Positions 12,067 through 23,799 of a stretch of DNA of 64,000 nt are shown here, piece by piece (position 1 is the stretch's first letter; the number at the start of each line of letters is the position of its first letter). The stretch lies in assembly GCF_030272615.1 (NCBI RefSeq), contig NC_081413.1, positions 551,240,136-551,304,135 on the forward strand, read 5' to 3'. The translations under genes were made by a program, and so were the position numbers. The notes beneath the pieces are model-generated. The model saw nothing but the letters and a program-made list of their open reading frames with translations. It had not been told where the DNA came from and did not search any database. This stretch comes from Cryptomeria japonica. Taxonomy: Eukaryota > Streptophyta > Pinopsida > Cupressales > Cupressaceae.

Positions 12067-13407
12067 TAATAGGCAAGGCCATTGATGTCACAAATTGCAT
12101 CATTTCAATTCTTATGTCATCGACTTAGAGAGTGTCTAACGCTGTCTATGATACAGATAGTACCACTTATGGGGGGTTGTGCATTATTGAACAATGACTG
12201 AGGTCGGATCATGCTCTGTCAGAAGCTAGTCAAGAGCTATCAGAAGCTCTCAATTCTGACTGTCAATCAATCTAAAATCTAAATCTCTAAACAATTATCC
12301 TCTAAAAAGAATTTGAGTTTGACAAAAAAATTGTAACAAAATTGAATTAAGTTGGAACCATGGAATTTCCTAAAAAGATTGAAATTGCTTCTAAGTCTAA
12401 GAATTTGAATCTAAGTTAAGTGCTGAAAGTAAATCTAATTACACTTGCAGATTTTGAAATCTAATTACGTTTGCAGAAATCAAACATAACACCTAAATCC
12501 ATGATCTAACTTAACATCAATTTTGCTTCCATTTTTAACCATCAAACTAACCATCTTATTAACCATGCTATTACCAATCTCGTCTACAATAATTGTACTA
12601 TTCAAACAACAATGTAAAACTAAGTATTACTTCTCCTAACAGTAACATTCAACTTCAAAACTAATGTTGATTACTAGAAAGAAATTACCAACAATTGAAA
12701 TTTAACATCTCAGTGAAAAAGAACTAAGGTGCAATAATCTAAATTGCAAAACTATAAAAGAATTTAAATCACGACAAATATCACCTCCCTTCAATCGAGC
12801 GGGCCCTGCTCTTCCTCTGGTGGGATCTTAAAACACAAGTGATGAGATCAACTTTCTACTTTTATTGATATGTACTTCCAAAAGGAAGTAAAATAGGTTC
12901 TGAGTATTACAAAAGATTCGACTCAACTGAAACTAAGTACCCAATAAGAGAAAAAGAAACTGAAAGAAATAAATCAACTCCGAGAGGAAGTTGAGTTCTC
13001 AAAGACGCTGATGAAACACACCGATGAGGAAGGAACAAAAAGAGAGATCAAGAAAGATCTTTCATTTTGAAATGACTGGAGGTTATCATCTTCTATGTGA
13101 TAGTTGTCATGAACCTTGTCGAATCTTGCTTGTTTACTAAAAAATGTACTTAAAAACACATAAATGAAGATAAAACAAAACTGGAAGATATAATTCTGAT
13201 TACCACCATATTCTCATCATTTAAAAAAGCAAAAACATAAACATTGCATCATAACCATTACTTCTAGTACTTATAATTACTAGAGCATCATAGTAAAAAG
13301 TAATTAAAGATGTGTGCAATAAGGTATGCCGCCAAGCATATTAGTCTGAAGATTAATAAAAGAATAAAATATAACTATAATAAAAGTGTAATGTTTCCTC
13401 CTCATCA
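12067..13407 (-). repeat. 5' LTR of Athila-like element
   Basis: About 1.34 kb. The inner end TAATAGGC (12067, degenerate TGATGGGC) lies four bases from the primer site, and the outer end is CCTCATCA at 13407. The stretch 12067-12560 aligns with 6283-6768. Confidence 0.8.
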
Positions 13408-13733
13408 CAGGTCAGCTTTTAATCATCTTAAACTTCTCAGATCCAGGTGCACGGCTGAATCCCGAATCTGTAGCTCACTGTTTTTGCATACTTTGTCTTT
13501 ATTTTCAGCACTTATTCTTAATTCAACTTGTCAACTTACAAAAGAGGGTCAATTTAATTCCAATCACACCCAATTCACTTAATATTCAATCCTTGCATCA
13601 TTTAGGATTGGATCTAGTGAATTCAACCCCTCTTTTGAATGTAAAGTCCTCCCCAAGTGAAAATTGAACCTTAGTCATTCCCTCTTCTCCCAAGTGGCGA
13701 ATTGGCTAAGGTTCTCCAATTTTCTACTTTACA
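13408..13733 (+). repeat. 5' LTR of outer element, second part
   Basis: From CAGGTCAGC onward it aligns closely with 36511-36825 (CTTCTCAGATCCAGGTGC, CACCCAATTCACTTA, GGATTGGATCTAGTG, CCTCCCCAAGTG). It ends TTTACA directly before the primer site. Both parts sum to about 1.19 kb. Confidence 0.88.
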
Positions 13734-13736
13734 TTT

Positions 13737-13752
13737 TGGTGAACCCGAGGTG
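13737..13752 (+). promoter_or_regulatory. Primer binding site, tRNA-Trp type
   Basis: TGGTGAACCCGAGGTG follows the LTR end by three bases. Plant tRNA-Trp ends …CACGTCGGGTTCA-CCA, whose complement is TGGTGAACCCGACGTG, so there is one mismatch. Confidence 0.8.
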
Positions 13753-14482
13753 TCTTATCCTCACTTCTGATTTTCATTTTCAGATTTGATTCATATGCAA
13801 TTAATTAATATTTACAATCATTTTAAAAAAAATATAGCTTATGCACTTAATTGTTACATTATTTTCATAGCTAGTGTTCACCTTTACATTTTGGTGAACC
13901 CGACATGTCCTATGCTTACTTCTGATGTTTATTTTCAGAGCTGAGTTTATGCAATTTAAATTTCAAATTTTCATTTACACGTTTAACTTTCTTAAAACAA
14001 ATTAAAATTTAGAGGTTGAATGCATAAAAACCATAATTTTTAGATTCAAAATTGAGCTTGCCATTTGTTTAAATTGGATTGATTGCTTTAGATTTGAGAA
14101 TTATTCAATTTTACAATTCAAGTTTTTATTTACAATTTCAATTTTCAAAAAATTTAAAATTAAGCGATTAAATAACAAAACCCTAATTTTTATTTTTAAA
14201 ATTGACATTATGGAGTGTGTAGGTCTTGAGTTAATTTTCAAATTTGAGTCTTGGCTTCACTTTCAAAATTTATTTTGCCTCCTTTTGACATTCAAATTTT
14301 TAAATTCATTTTTTTTAAAAAATTAAGTGGTTTATGCAACAAACCCTGATTTTAAAATTAAATTAATCTTATGCAATTCCAAATTTTCTCTTGTCTCAAT
14401 CCCAAACAACATAAAAATTGGCCCTTAGGTGTGCCCTTTTTAGTGTTTCTTTCAATCAAACATCCTAAGTGTGTCCTAGTGC
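13753..14482 (+). other. 5' untranslated leader of outer element
   Basis: Very AT-rich leader between primer site and gag with no long frame. Apart from the duplicated primer-site segment nothing is recognised. Confidence 0.5.
13892..13907 (+). repeat. Second copy of the tRNA-Trp primer site
   Basis: CTTTACATTTTGGTGAACCCG occurs again 155 bases after the first, followed by similar sequence (CTTACTTCTGATGTT-TATTTTCAGA versus CTCACTTCTGATTTTCATTTTCAGA). This is a tandem duplication of the region just inside the LTR. Confidence 0.8.
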
Positions 14483-15143
14483 ATGAGTTTTACTACTAGT
14501 AGCCCTACCTATAGTATCCCTGTTAGAAGAAGTTGTAGAATTAAGGCTACCCAAGGTTTAATTGCCGAGAAAATGGAGCCTAATTTGGCTAGCTTTTTCA
14601 ATGAGGATATTGGTGCTTCTTCCCATCCTTCATATATTCTTGTTTGTCCTCTTGATAATTCTCACAATGAGGAGGAATCTCTAACTAGGGTATCCGATGA
14701 TCAATTAGCTAAAATGGACAATCAATTTGGTAATCTTCAACAATGGATGAGCCAAGAATACCCGAATAGTGAAGCCCTCCCATTGATTGAAGGATTAAAA
14801 ATAATGATTCAAAGTGATAAACATGGTGTTGATATTTTGCATGGTATTGCTCATATTGTTAATTCTAATATCATACCTATGAAGAGTTGTGCTGAAAACA
14901 GGTTATAAATAACCTCCTAGTCAAGTTAATCATTCTATTCTTTTGACAACTTCCATGACTAGTGTTCCTACCTTCACATCAAACATCATGGCTACTTCTA
15001 CACAAAATGTCATACCTAAAAATGTTAGTCATGGAGGCAATACCTCTTCCTGCATTCCTCCTACCATGAGTGTTCCCCTTGTTACCCAATCACATTCACC
15101 ACCTATAAATGTTAGTCACGGGAGAAACTCCTTCAATCACAAT
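14483..15143 (+). pseudogene. gag, N-terminal part (outer element), cut by hAT1
   Basis: The open frame 14483-14908 begins MSFTTSSPTYSIPVRRSCR and continues in a shifted frame at 14943-15143 (TSVPTFTSNIMATS, NVSHGGN, NVSHGRN). The sequence is low-complexity and polar, as in the N-terminus of plant gypsy Gag. It stops at the ATCACAAT target duplication of hAT1 and resumes at 27516 with MSPPCATQYS-type proline-rich sequence. Confidence 0.6.
15136..15143. repeat. 8-bp target duplication ATCACAAT (left of hAT1)
   Basis: Perfect copy of 27508-27515. Eight bases is the hAT length. Confidence 0.85.
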
Positions 15144-15560
15144 CAGAGAGTTTTTTAGTGGTGAATCTTTGCCAATTGGCGAGTTCCGCATTTTTTTTTA
15201 GGAAATGGCAAATAGTTTAAGGCAACATAGTGGTCAAATCGCCCAGAATTTTGGGGTTAACGGTCTACTATATTCTGGATTCGCCATTGACCACACACCG
15301 TTCAATGTGCATGCCCATAATATTCGCCTGGAATTACTTGGATGTGGGTATTAGATCACCTCTGTTATTCGCCAGAAATAGTAAAACGACCATGTACCCA
15401 GGATCTAATTCGCCAACGGTAAATTAAATGTTCATTGCACGCGTCGGCCAAATTCGCCAATATCAATTAAAATATTATAAGCATTCGAGAACCCATTTCA
15501 CCCCGCTTAAATCAAGATGAATTTTGAAACGCCCGCACAATTCGCCAAAAATGCAATCAT
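15144..15560 (+). repeat. hAT1 left terminal region with TTCGCC motif cluster
   Basis: After the terminal CAGAGAG, the word TTCGCC occurs at least six times (about 15281, 15320, 15368, 15409, 15453, 15540), with ATCGCCC at about 15239 and the palindrome GCCAATTGGCGAG near 15171. hAT transposases bind short repeated words next to their ends through a BED-type finger. These are the natural candidates. Confidence 0.65.
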
Positions 15561-15567
15561 GGATTGA

Positions 15568-15575
15568 TATAAATA
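15568..15575 (+). promoter_or_regulatory. TATA box of hAT1 transposase
   Basis: TATAAATA followed by ACAACTGAAAG. The equivalent position in hAT2 (40966-40973) has TATAAATACATTCAAAG. Conservation between two diverged elements supports a real core promoter. Confidence 0.6.
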
Positions 15576-15772
15576 CAACTGAAAGTTTGAAACACTCTTT
15601 CTTACAATTTGTTCGTGTCTGATTAGTAAATTTGGGAGCTCTCGATTCACATTCCGCAATTTGATTTGGAACGTCGAAGTTAATTGTAAGGCAGAGGGAA
15701 AGAGTTACAATCCTACAACACAGGCCCAAACAATCCTTGATTCCTGATTCAGAGAATTGAGAAGGCATAAAG

Positions 15773-15827
15773 GTGAGTAATCATTTCTTCATACTTGATA
15801 GTATTAGTTTTAACTTTTAATTCGTAG
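15773..15827 (+). other. 5' UTR intron of hAT1 transposase (remnant)
   Basis: Donor AAAG|GTGAGTAATCAT at 15772/15773 matches the hAT2 donor AAAG|GTGAGCAATCAT. The acceptor TTCGTAG ends at 15827, 19 bases before the ATG. At 55 bases it is shorter than plant introns that splice well, so internal sequence was probably lost. Confidence 0.45.
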
Positions 15828-15846
15828 TGAGAGGTCAAGACTCAAG

Positions 15847-18648
15847 ATGTCACAGTCAGACATGGGTGAGACTCCTCAGGGTGGTGAAGGGATTGAGATG
15901 TCAGACAAGGGTGAGACTGAGACTCCTCAAGGTGGTGAAGGGATTGGGATACCAGACAAGGGTAAGACTCCTTAGGGCGGTGAAAATGAAGGGATTGGGA
16001 GGCCATCAAAATGCCCAAAACTTAAAGATACTACCATAAAGTCTTACTTTGGAATTGGCAAAGTTTCTGGTTCATCAACTTCTGTAGTTGCAGAAGCCAT
16101 TCACAGTAGGTCACCACCACCACAAGGTGGGATTGTCATTGAGTTAAATGTATCAAATAAGGATGAAAATACCAACATGGCAGAAGATGATCTAAGGGAT
16201 GCACACAATGAGATAATTCACTCGGATGCAAATGCTAGTACTGAAGATGATGTTGGTAGGAAGAAAAGAAAAAGAAAAGTAAAACTGGGGCGGGAGTGGG
16301 AGATGACAAGGAGTTTTAAGATTGATTGGCTAGCAAAGTACCCATTCATTGAACCGGTCCCAAACAATGATGAACAAACAACAAAATGCATGTGTAATAT
16401 TTGTAGTTGGAAAAATAAAAGAGAGAAGAAGATGTAGCTAAAGCTTGACACCATACAAAAACATATTGGTAAGGTTTATGAAAAACAAATCATAGACAGA
16501 AAGGAAACACCAGTAGTAAGATGGAAATCAAAGGAAGAATGTCTTCATGTTAAGTATGTCGCGGAATATGAAGAGCATAACCACAAAATGACACTGATTG
16601 GTAATGGTGGATTTGGAAATATAATCAAGGCTGGGCTTGAACATGCAGCGAAAGATGCAAACCTGGCAAAGACTGTTCAGCTAAGTTATTTTTCATATTC
16701 TGTCGAGAGGGCGTCCTATGAAAGATTTCCCAGCATATAATAATTTATTATCTTATTTGAATGTTGCTCACTATCCTATGCCACATTGGTCAATAAACGC
16801 TAGATGGGAAATGACAAACTGTCTCGTTGAAGTGGAAAAGTAAAATTTACAGGAGAGTGTAAAAGAGTCAAAATTCATTTCATTATCCATAGATAAAGTT
16901 ACTGCAGTAGATGACACTGTTTGGGTCTGTATGCATGTGTATACCGTAAAAGAACACATCCACCGAGCTCATCTACTCCGTGTTCGTAAAATGAGGGGCA
17001 ATTCAACAACAAGAAATTTATATTTGGAAGTTAAGAAATCTTTGAATGAAATTGCTGGTATGGATGACTTGACAATTGCCAAGAAGTTGGTGTGTGTTGG
17101 AGTTGATGGAGCTGCAGTAATGCAAGGTCAAAGAACCGGTCTTTGCACAAGATTACAAACTAGTATTGCACCATACATGGTTGGCATTCAATGCATGGCT
17201 CATCGAATGAATTTAGCATTTAGAATTGTAAGCAATTTCCCTACAGTGTCAAAAGTTGAAGATCTGGTCCACGAGCTCCACTCATACTTCTGTCGAAGTC
17301 CTAAATGTTTTGTAGAATTTTAGATTTTTGCTGAGGGAGTAACATCAGGAAACAAGCTTCTCAGGGATGTTGAGACTAGATGGATCTCCTTGCATGGACC
17401 AACGGAACGAGTTCTAACAGAATATCAATCCTTGATCAGACTAATGTATGAGCAACACCTCACAGTAGACAAAGCTCCTGATCTCTTACATAAGTTAAGT
17501 GATATAGAGACTGTTAACTTTAGCTAGTCTTCTCCCCATGCTCAATTCAATGAACAAACTTGTTAAGAAAGACCAAGACAAAACTATGTATATCAATGAG
17601 TATAGTACTCTACGTAAAATGACATGCTTGAGCCTGGATGGTCTATATTCAGATCTAACAGGGCGAAGCCCAAATTTTTTTAGATGACAGATAATTACAG
17701 ATTTGAATCATGCTGAAATTTTTTTACATTTCAATACAAAAAAAGAGTTATGTGTCTTAGTAAAAGGATTTCAGATACCAATGCACCAATCTAAGATGAG
17801 CAAGCGAGGCAGAGCACTACCAATTAAAAAGGAAGATTTTGATAGGATTGTTAAATCTGTTAGTGAAAATTTGAAGTCTATTAAATATGAACTTTCAACT
17901 GAGATTCATGAAAGATTCCCTCGAGAAGAAATACTTGAAGCCATGGGTTGTGTGTATCCTCAATTTTGGCATTCAATTGGAGATAATTCAAATGACGCAA
18001 AGGTGTTTCATAAAAAACTAGAGGAATTGATATTGACATTTTCAAAAAATGCATATTGCAATTGACAACCAATAGAAGGAATTTTAAATTCAGATCATCT
18101 TAAAAAACAATGTAAACACTTTGCATTGTGTATGAAACAACAATTGGTTGACTTGGAGAATCCATTTGAACCTGGATCAATCACAAGGCTTTGGAAAAGG
18201 ATAGATCAAAGTGAAGTATTGTGTATTGCAATACCAGAATATTTCAAACTTGCTAATTTATGTCAAACAATGATATTGGGGTCGGTGGAAGATGAGAATT
18301 TTCAGTGCATTAAGGCTTTTGAAATCAAAGATCAGAAACAAATTAGACAAAAATTTGGAAACTTGCTTGAGGTTGTTTGTAGCTCAATATAATGTTAGAG
18401 ATTTTCCATATGATAGGGCACTGGCAATCTGGAATTCCATGCGTGAAAGATGAGGGTTGTGCAACATTTTAAAAGCTGGTGGTGCTACTGCTAGTGGTAG
18501 TGTTGAGACAAATGATGGATCACAGACTCAGAGTCAGCATGAAGACGAAGAAATTTTTGAATACCTGACTCAGAATGAAGATGAACCTGTTAGTACTAGT
18601 CAGTTTCCGGATCTTGAGTCCATTTGGGATATAGAAGCCTTGGACTAA
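15847..18648 (+). pseudogene. hAT transposase (hAT1), broken
   Basis: Cut-and-paste transposase with RNase-H fold, acting in the nucleus. From ATG 15847 a short repeat (GETPQGGEGI, three times) is followed by KSYFGIGKVSGSS, a basic stretch KKRKRKVK (~16262), FKIDWLAKYPFIEPV and a BED-like finger CNIC…H (16390-16460). First catalytic Asp region: SIDKVTAVDD (~16885). Second: VGVDGAAVMQGQ (~17095), then IQCMAHRMNLAF. The C-terminal dimerisation part is LANLCQTMILGSVEDENF (~18250-18305), then an acidic tail. Stops at about 15975, 16437 and 17323 and frameshifts near 16740 and 17530 kill it. It resembles the ZNF862/KIAA1586-type hAT branch. Confidence 0.8.
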
Positions 18649-18989
18649 GTCACTGAAGTGAATTAGCAGTCAGTTTATAGGTATTTATACTACAGTTCTT
18701 GAGTCATATTACAATTTGCAATACTATAGTTTTCATTGATGATTTTTGATATTGTATTCCTTGAATTTGTCAATCAGAACAGATACTTATTTCATATTTT
18801 TAATTGTGAATTCGAATTATTAGTAAACAATTAGAATTTAGTTTTTGAATTATTAGTAAATTGGTTCCACATTATGTTGAACATGAAATGCAACAATTTG
18901 TGTCACAAGATCCATAAAATTATTCATATTGCATAACTGTTAGAACCTTTCTACTATTCTACATTAAATGCTTAACATGATGTTCATGG
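18649..18989 (+). other. 3' flank of hAT1 transposase
   Basis: AT-rich sequence after the stop at 18648, with no frame or repeat recognised. It probably contains the polyadenylation region. Confidence 0.35.
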
Positions 18990-20110
18990 CGATTAGGGTT
19001 TTGTGTTTGTTTTTTGTCTTAGTTGGCTAGTAAACCGAAGTTGTCGTGTGTTGAAAGTCGGAGTTGTCCTCTCTTTATTTCTCCATGTCAACGCCAAGTG
19101 TGGTCAAACGGTTGGTCAGACAATGAGACATGTTTAATGTTTCATCTCTAACTCGTAGACAAATTTTATGTTTAACAATTTAAGTGGCAAGTTAGCGAGT
19201 GTTGGTTTGGGTTTAAATCGCAAGGTCTCTAGTTTTTTGGGTGTTAGCATTTTATGTTAGCGAGCTGGAGATTGTTAATGAAATTGCTTTGGTCGCGAGG
19301 TCTCGAATTGGTTTGATGCCATGCATTATAGCCACAAGAGTTAGCGAGTAAGTCATCAATGGTCTGTGTGCCACTGCTCGCGCCTGTTTATGAAGGTAAT
19401 TAACATAAAACATCAATTTTTGTTGGTACTCGTTGGGTCGCTGTGGTCAAGAGATAAATAGTTTTGAGATTTTGTGGTTATCGCTAGCTCACAGGTCCTT
19501 TATCATCAAATCAGTTTAAGTCGTGAGCTTGTGAGTACTGAGAGATTTTAGTTGTCGCTACATCGCAATATGTTTTGCACTTGACCATTTTATGTTGCGA
19601 GGTTGCGGCTGGGTTTGATTTTATGTTATCGCAAGGTCACGAGGTGTTCACAGTTAAGTTGTTTAGCATTTTATGTTGCGATCTAGCGACATGTAAGTTT
19701 TGGTCTAATTTTGTGGTCTTCGCATGCTCGCGGGTCTGTAAGTCTTCAGTCAAAAAGTGTTGCGAGCATGTGATGGCGGTTAAGTGTCTTGTTGTCGCGG
19801 GCTCACAAGGGTTTAAGTCAAGTTAAGTTTTTAGTTGCAAGCTTGCAATGAAATAAGTTGTTTTGTTAGATTTGCAGTGGTCGCCATCTCGCAGGTAAAG
19901 AGAGAATATTACAAATACTGTCGCTCACCCACGAGATTCTTTGAGGATTCGTAAAAGGGGTTGTGAGCTTGCAATTAAGAGGATTTGGTAGCATTGTCAC
20001 TAACTCGTCAGTTACTTTCCAAATTATTATAACCGGTTGCGAGTGTGCGATTAAAGATGGGAATTGACACGTGGACTTGTTTGTCGGGTTATGTAAAAGT
20101 TTGAATGGCA
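18990..20110 (+). repeat. GCGAG/CTCGC repeat block 1 in hAT1
   Basis: Dense recurrence of short words TTAGCGAG, TCGCGAGGTCTC, CTCGCGG, GTTGCGAG and GTCGCTA amid TTTTATGTT. Coding frames are absent. The segment 19205-19350 (GGGTGTTAGCATTTTATGTT, GGAGATTGTTAATGAAATT, GGTCGCGAGGTCTC) is nearly repeated at 26459-26605 in the same orientation. These two blocks bracket gene B. Confidence 0.75.
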
Positions 20111-20393
20111 ATTGTCAATCAAATAGAAGGGCATGAATTCAAATTTCACTCCAGTACTTCAGCTTTGAATTAATACCATAGTATCTAGTTCATGCAAGTG
20201 TGCCAATTAATGAGAGAAGTGACGGTGCCCAAATACCATAAATTACATGATCGAGCTGAGATTTTGTATAATTGCATTAATGCATTCTATCTTTGAGGTA
20301 ATCCAGTGAATTGAGCTCAGTAGCAACATTGGAGAATTTAGAGGGTGTGGGAAAATTTCAGAAAATTGGTTAAGTTTTTCTCTTGCAGCTAAA
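20111..20393 (+). promoter_or_regulatory. Presumed promoter and leader of gene B
   Basis: Possible donor TTTGAG|GTAATC at about 20297 and acceptor TTTCTCTTGCAG at 20388, six bases before the ATG. A 5' UTR intron as in the transposase genes is plausible. No clear TATA box. Confidence 0.35.
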
Positions 20394-23300
20394 ATGAGCA
20401 AGGAGACGAGTGGAACTAGAGGTTCCAAGCCCAAGGCCACTGAGGAAAAGAAGGATAAGAAATACAAAGAAGAATTTGTAGATTTGTTGCTAGGGATTTC
20501 CGTTGCTTTGAATACAAATAATTTGGCATGGAAAAATTTATAGAGCCAATGCAAAAATCCGACCACGCTTCATATGATTGGGACTGCTCTGTTTCATTAT
20601 TTATGGAATAATAGGGTTAAGGGTGTCCTGATGTCAAACCCTTGGGATTTAAATATGGCAAAGTTAATTGTGCCAGATGTGTATGTTGATGCGGATTTGA
20701 TCAAAGAGTTGGCCAAATGCTATTGCCCAATATATAGGGTAATCAAAAGAAAGAACCAGTCCACCCTAGTTTCAATTAACAGAGCTAGCTTCGTTGAAGC
20801 TTTCCAGATTACTGGTTCTGCATGCACATATATAGATTTGGAGCGGATTGTAGAGGATTATGAAAAATACAAAGGTGTTATCAAGAAGCATGCAATGCCC
20901 AGATACATGCCTAGGGTGAATAGGAAACCGGTTATAATTCCAGATAGTATCGAACCACCATTTGACATCACACCTTTCCACCATTATATGCATTGTACAA
21001 TCTATGGATTATGCAAAGTGTTGGATTTTGATGGAGATTCAACAGTGTCAGTTGAATTACTGACGATGGCTATGGACATTCAACACCCAAATGTTAACAA
21101 AGATTACGATTATGTGGGCTATGTGGTTGAACACATTCATAATGCTCTAGTTGAAATTCAGAGTGGTGCACCCAGCCCTACATTCAAGCATTTTTCATTG
21201 CTAATGCATTTAATCTTGTTCTATAATGTTGAGTTCATGGATAAATAATTGGAGCTTTTCAAAGAATTGGGTGTCTTAATGCCAATACAAAGATGGACCC
21301 AGGTTTGGGACAGTAGTTCTCCCCATTCTTCTTTCCTTTTCTTTGAAAATTGGATTGTTTTGCCAATTATGGAAATGCTAGGAATAAATAGGGAAAGATT
21401 GTCAATTAATGTTAGGAGAGTTTTGAGACCTTACCAGTATGTTCCAAACTGGTCTATTTCACATAATTGGGGTGACTTTTTCTTTTTTGATATCTTTACT
21501 GTGATCAGAGTCTATGGGTGTCCTCAACCTCCTCGTATTTTGCCAAAATTTGTTCCAATTAGGATTTCTTTTATGGAGTTTATTTGACAATTGACCCTAG
21601 TTGAAAAAGAATACCTTGAGAAACACATGAAGGGTTTTCTTCTTCCTAGGCTTTGGGTTGTGTCTTATTTTACCATTGGTAGGAGTTCCTTTGATGAAGT
21701 AAACAATTTCCTTAAACAATATAGGTTGGTTAATGTTGTGTCTAGATTCTGTGATCCTGAACAATTTATTAAACATGCATTGCCAAAAATGACACCTTGG
21801 GCCACAATAAAGAACCATGAACCATTGGATGATGAAGATGTGGTTAGAAATTTGCTGAGAAAAGAGGAAGTACAAGAAAGGAGAAGAAAATGGAAAAATT
21901 TGATTAGATTTGAAGAAGAATTGAAGGTTGTTGACCCTAGTTTCTCAGGTTTTTGCCCTGATAACCCATACCTGGAGAGGATTAACTGAATGCTGAGTTT
22001 ATATGAAACTTTGATGGAACAAATGCCTCAAATTCTAGAAGTGGTTGCTCAACAACAAGACCCCCAAGATGGACAATCTGCACATGGCAAGAGGCCACTT
22101 AGTGTGTCTGTTGATGATGTAGAGAGTGGGGATGAAGCTCAATCTACTCGAGTGCCAACTGCAAAGAAACAAAAAAACCAAAGAGGTCGGTGCAATTGTG
22201 AGGAGAGACCCTACTAGAGCAATTGTTACAGAACAAGGACACTAATTTCATCAAATAAGGGCACATCTTAGAGAAGCAGGGCAAAATGAAGAACAGGGAG
22301 AAACAAATGAAGCCCTTTCTCAAGGATTTGATGAGCGTGTGATGTTGTCAAATGAGTTCATGAAAGATGATGATTTTCTTAAGTCAGATAATTTTTTTTT
22401 TTTTTGACAAGGTTGAAACAAAATCAATTAAGACAAAATCTGATCATAGAGGAAGGAAATGTAGAAAAGAAAGAGGAGATCATCAAGGCACTGCAGGAAT
22501 ATGATCTTGACAGGGAGCAAATATCCGTGGAACAGGCAAGACGATTGATTAAGAGTACTAGTATGATTACGATGCCTTACTGGGATATCTAGTCTATTTT
22601 TATTATTGATCAGATTAGGAAGCAAGAGGACCCAATGTTTAAAACTGAATTTGAAATTGGAGATGTAATAAGAGGATCATGATTTAATCCTAAGTCAAAG
22701 ACACTTGCTGCTTAGTCTTTGGCCCCTTCCAATCAAAAGCCCCACCTTCTAAATATCTAAGTAGAAAAGAAAGCTAACAGAATGATCTGGAATTTGCAGA
22801 ACACAAGTGACACAAAGATTGCCTCATTTTTTACTCAAGTTTCTTTCATGAATTTATCAAAAATAGAGGATTTGTCATGAAGATACACATAAATATATAT
22901 CCAATTGATTGTATTATCTTAAAAATATGAAGAGACATTGATAAAGAAGGGTGCTTTGGAGGAAGAGTTAGTGGAGTTGAAAGAAAAAATTGCAAATGAG
23001 CTCCCTCCAATACAGATTACAAAACAAGTACAAGAAATACCAGCTGATGTGACAACAAAAATGGAGGAATACATAGAAAATGGAAAATCTTGAAAAGGAA
23101 AAAAATGTCAAGGCTATCTCTGTTGTGTCAGGAATTCTGAAACACATGATTAATATATTGAAAGGAAAATTGATGGTAGTGCATGATTTGCACATTTCTT
23201 TGAAAGAGGCAAGTAAAACATCCTCTGAGGTTGTCGCTTTTCTTGGACCTTTGTTCAATGTTTGGTCAAGAAGAAGCATATTAATGGATAAGCTAGATAC

Positions 23301-23799
23301 TGCAATGATGTATAGTGATGAGTTCCCTCCCAAGATCATTGACACTAAAGACATGGTGGAGGTAATGAATGCAGCTTATGCATTTTTCATAGGGAAGGAT
23401 GTGCGTATAAATAAAAAATTGCAGACATTTGGGGAAGGTTATAGTAAATTGGTTCCTTCAATTTATGGTAGTAATGGAGAATTGAAATCAATTTCTGATG
23501 GGACCAACGAATTTGATTTGATTCTGGAGGAAGAAGAAATAATCGAGCATATATATGATCAGGTTGATGCTGATTTCCTTAATGGTATGCTTGATTCACT
23601 ATTCAAGGTTGAGGTTGACCATGCAAAGTTTATTGTTGAGGCCAAGAAAGTTACAAATGCCAGATGGACAGATTCAGTTACAAAGTTGGAAGAGGTAAAG
23701 GCATTCATTTGGTCAACAAACAAAGAGGTGGACAGGTGGCAAGCCATGCTAGAGAAAAAGAGGAAATGTCAGGTTGCTACCCAAGATTTCTCAAAGTAA
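20394..23799 (+). pseudogene. Gene B: second gene of hAT1, plant-mobile-domain-like
   Basis: One frame from ATG 20394 to 22217 with stops at about 20541, 21246, 21585 and 21987, then 22404-22592 and 23080-23799 in changed frames. The N-terminus is basic (SKETSGTRGSKPKATEEKK). Next are DLLLGISVALNTNNLAW and IKELAKCYCPIYRVIKRK, then STLVSINRASFVEAFQITG. This last aligns by pattern with INRETVMAATGIP of gene A and with plant mobile domain proteins. It continues FKHFSLLMHLILFYNVEFM, then a Lys/Gln-rich linker with KRPLSVSVDD and VPTAKKQKNQRG, and an alpha-helical C-terminal part (MENLEKEKNVKAIS to VDRWQAMLEKKRK). Function unknown; passenger or accessory role is inference. Confidence 0.55.

Larger units (their letters stand above)
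6283..13407 (-). mobile_element. Athila-like Ty3/gypsy element
   Basis: Minus-strand element inserted in the 5' LTR of the outer element. Termini are TGATGAGG…GCCCATCA in its own orientation. Flanks CAAGG and CAGGT are only an imperfect duplication, but the uninterrupted 3' LTR at 36505-36520 confirms the insertion. It has gag, protease, RT, RNase H and integrase in gypsy order, all with stops. The primer site resembles tRNA-Asp, as in Athila. The LTR near 6283 lacks about 850 bases that the other LTR has, and no env-like frame follows integrase, so a deletion removed the region between pol and the 3' LTR body. Confidence 0.85.
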
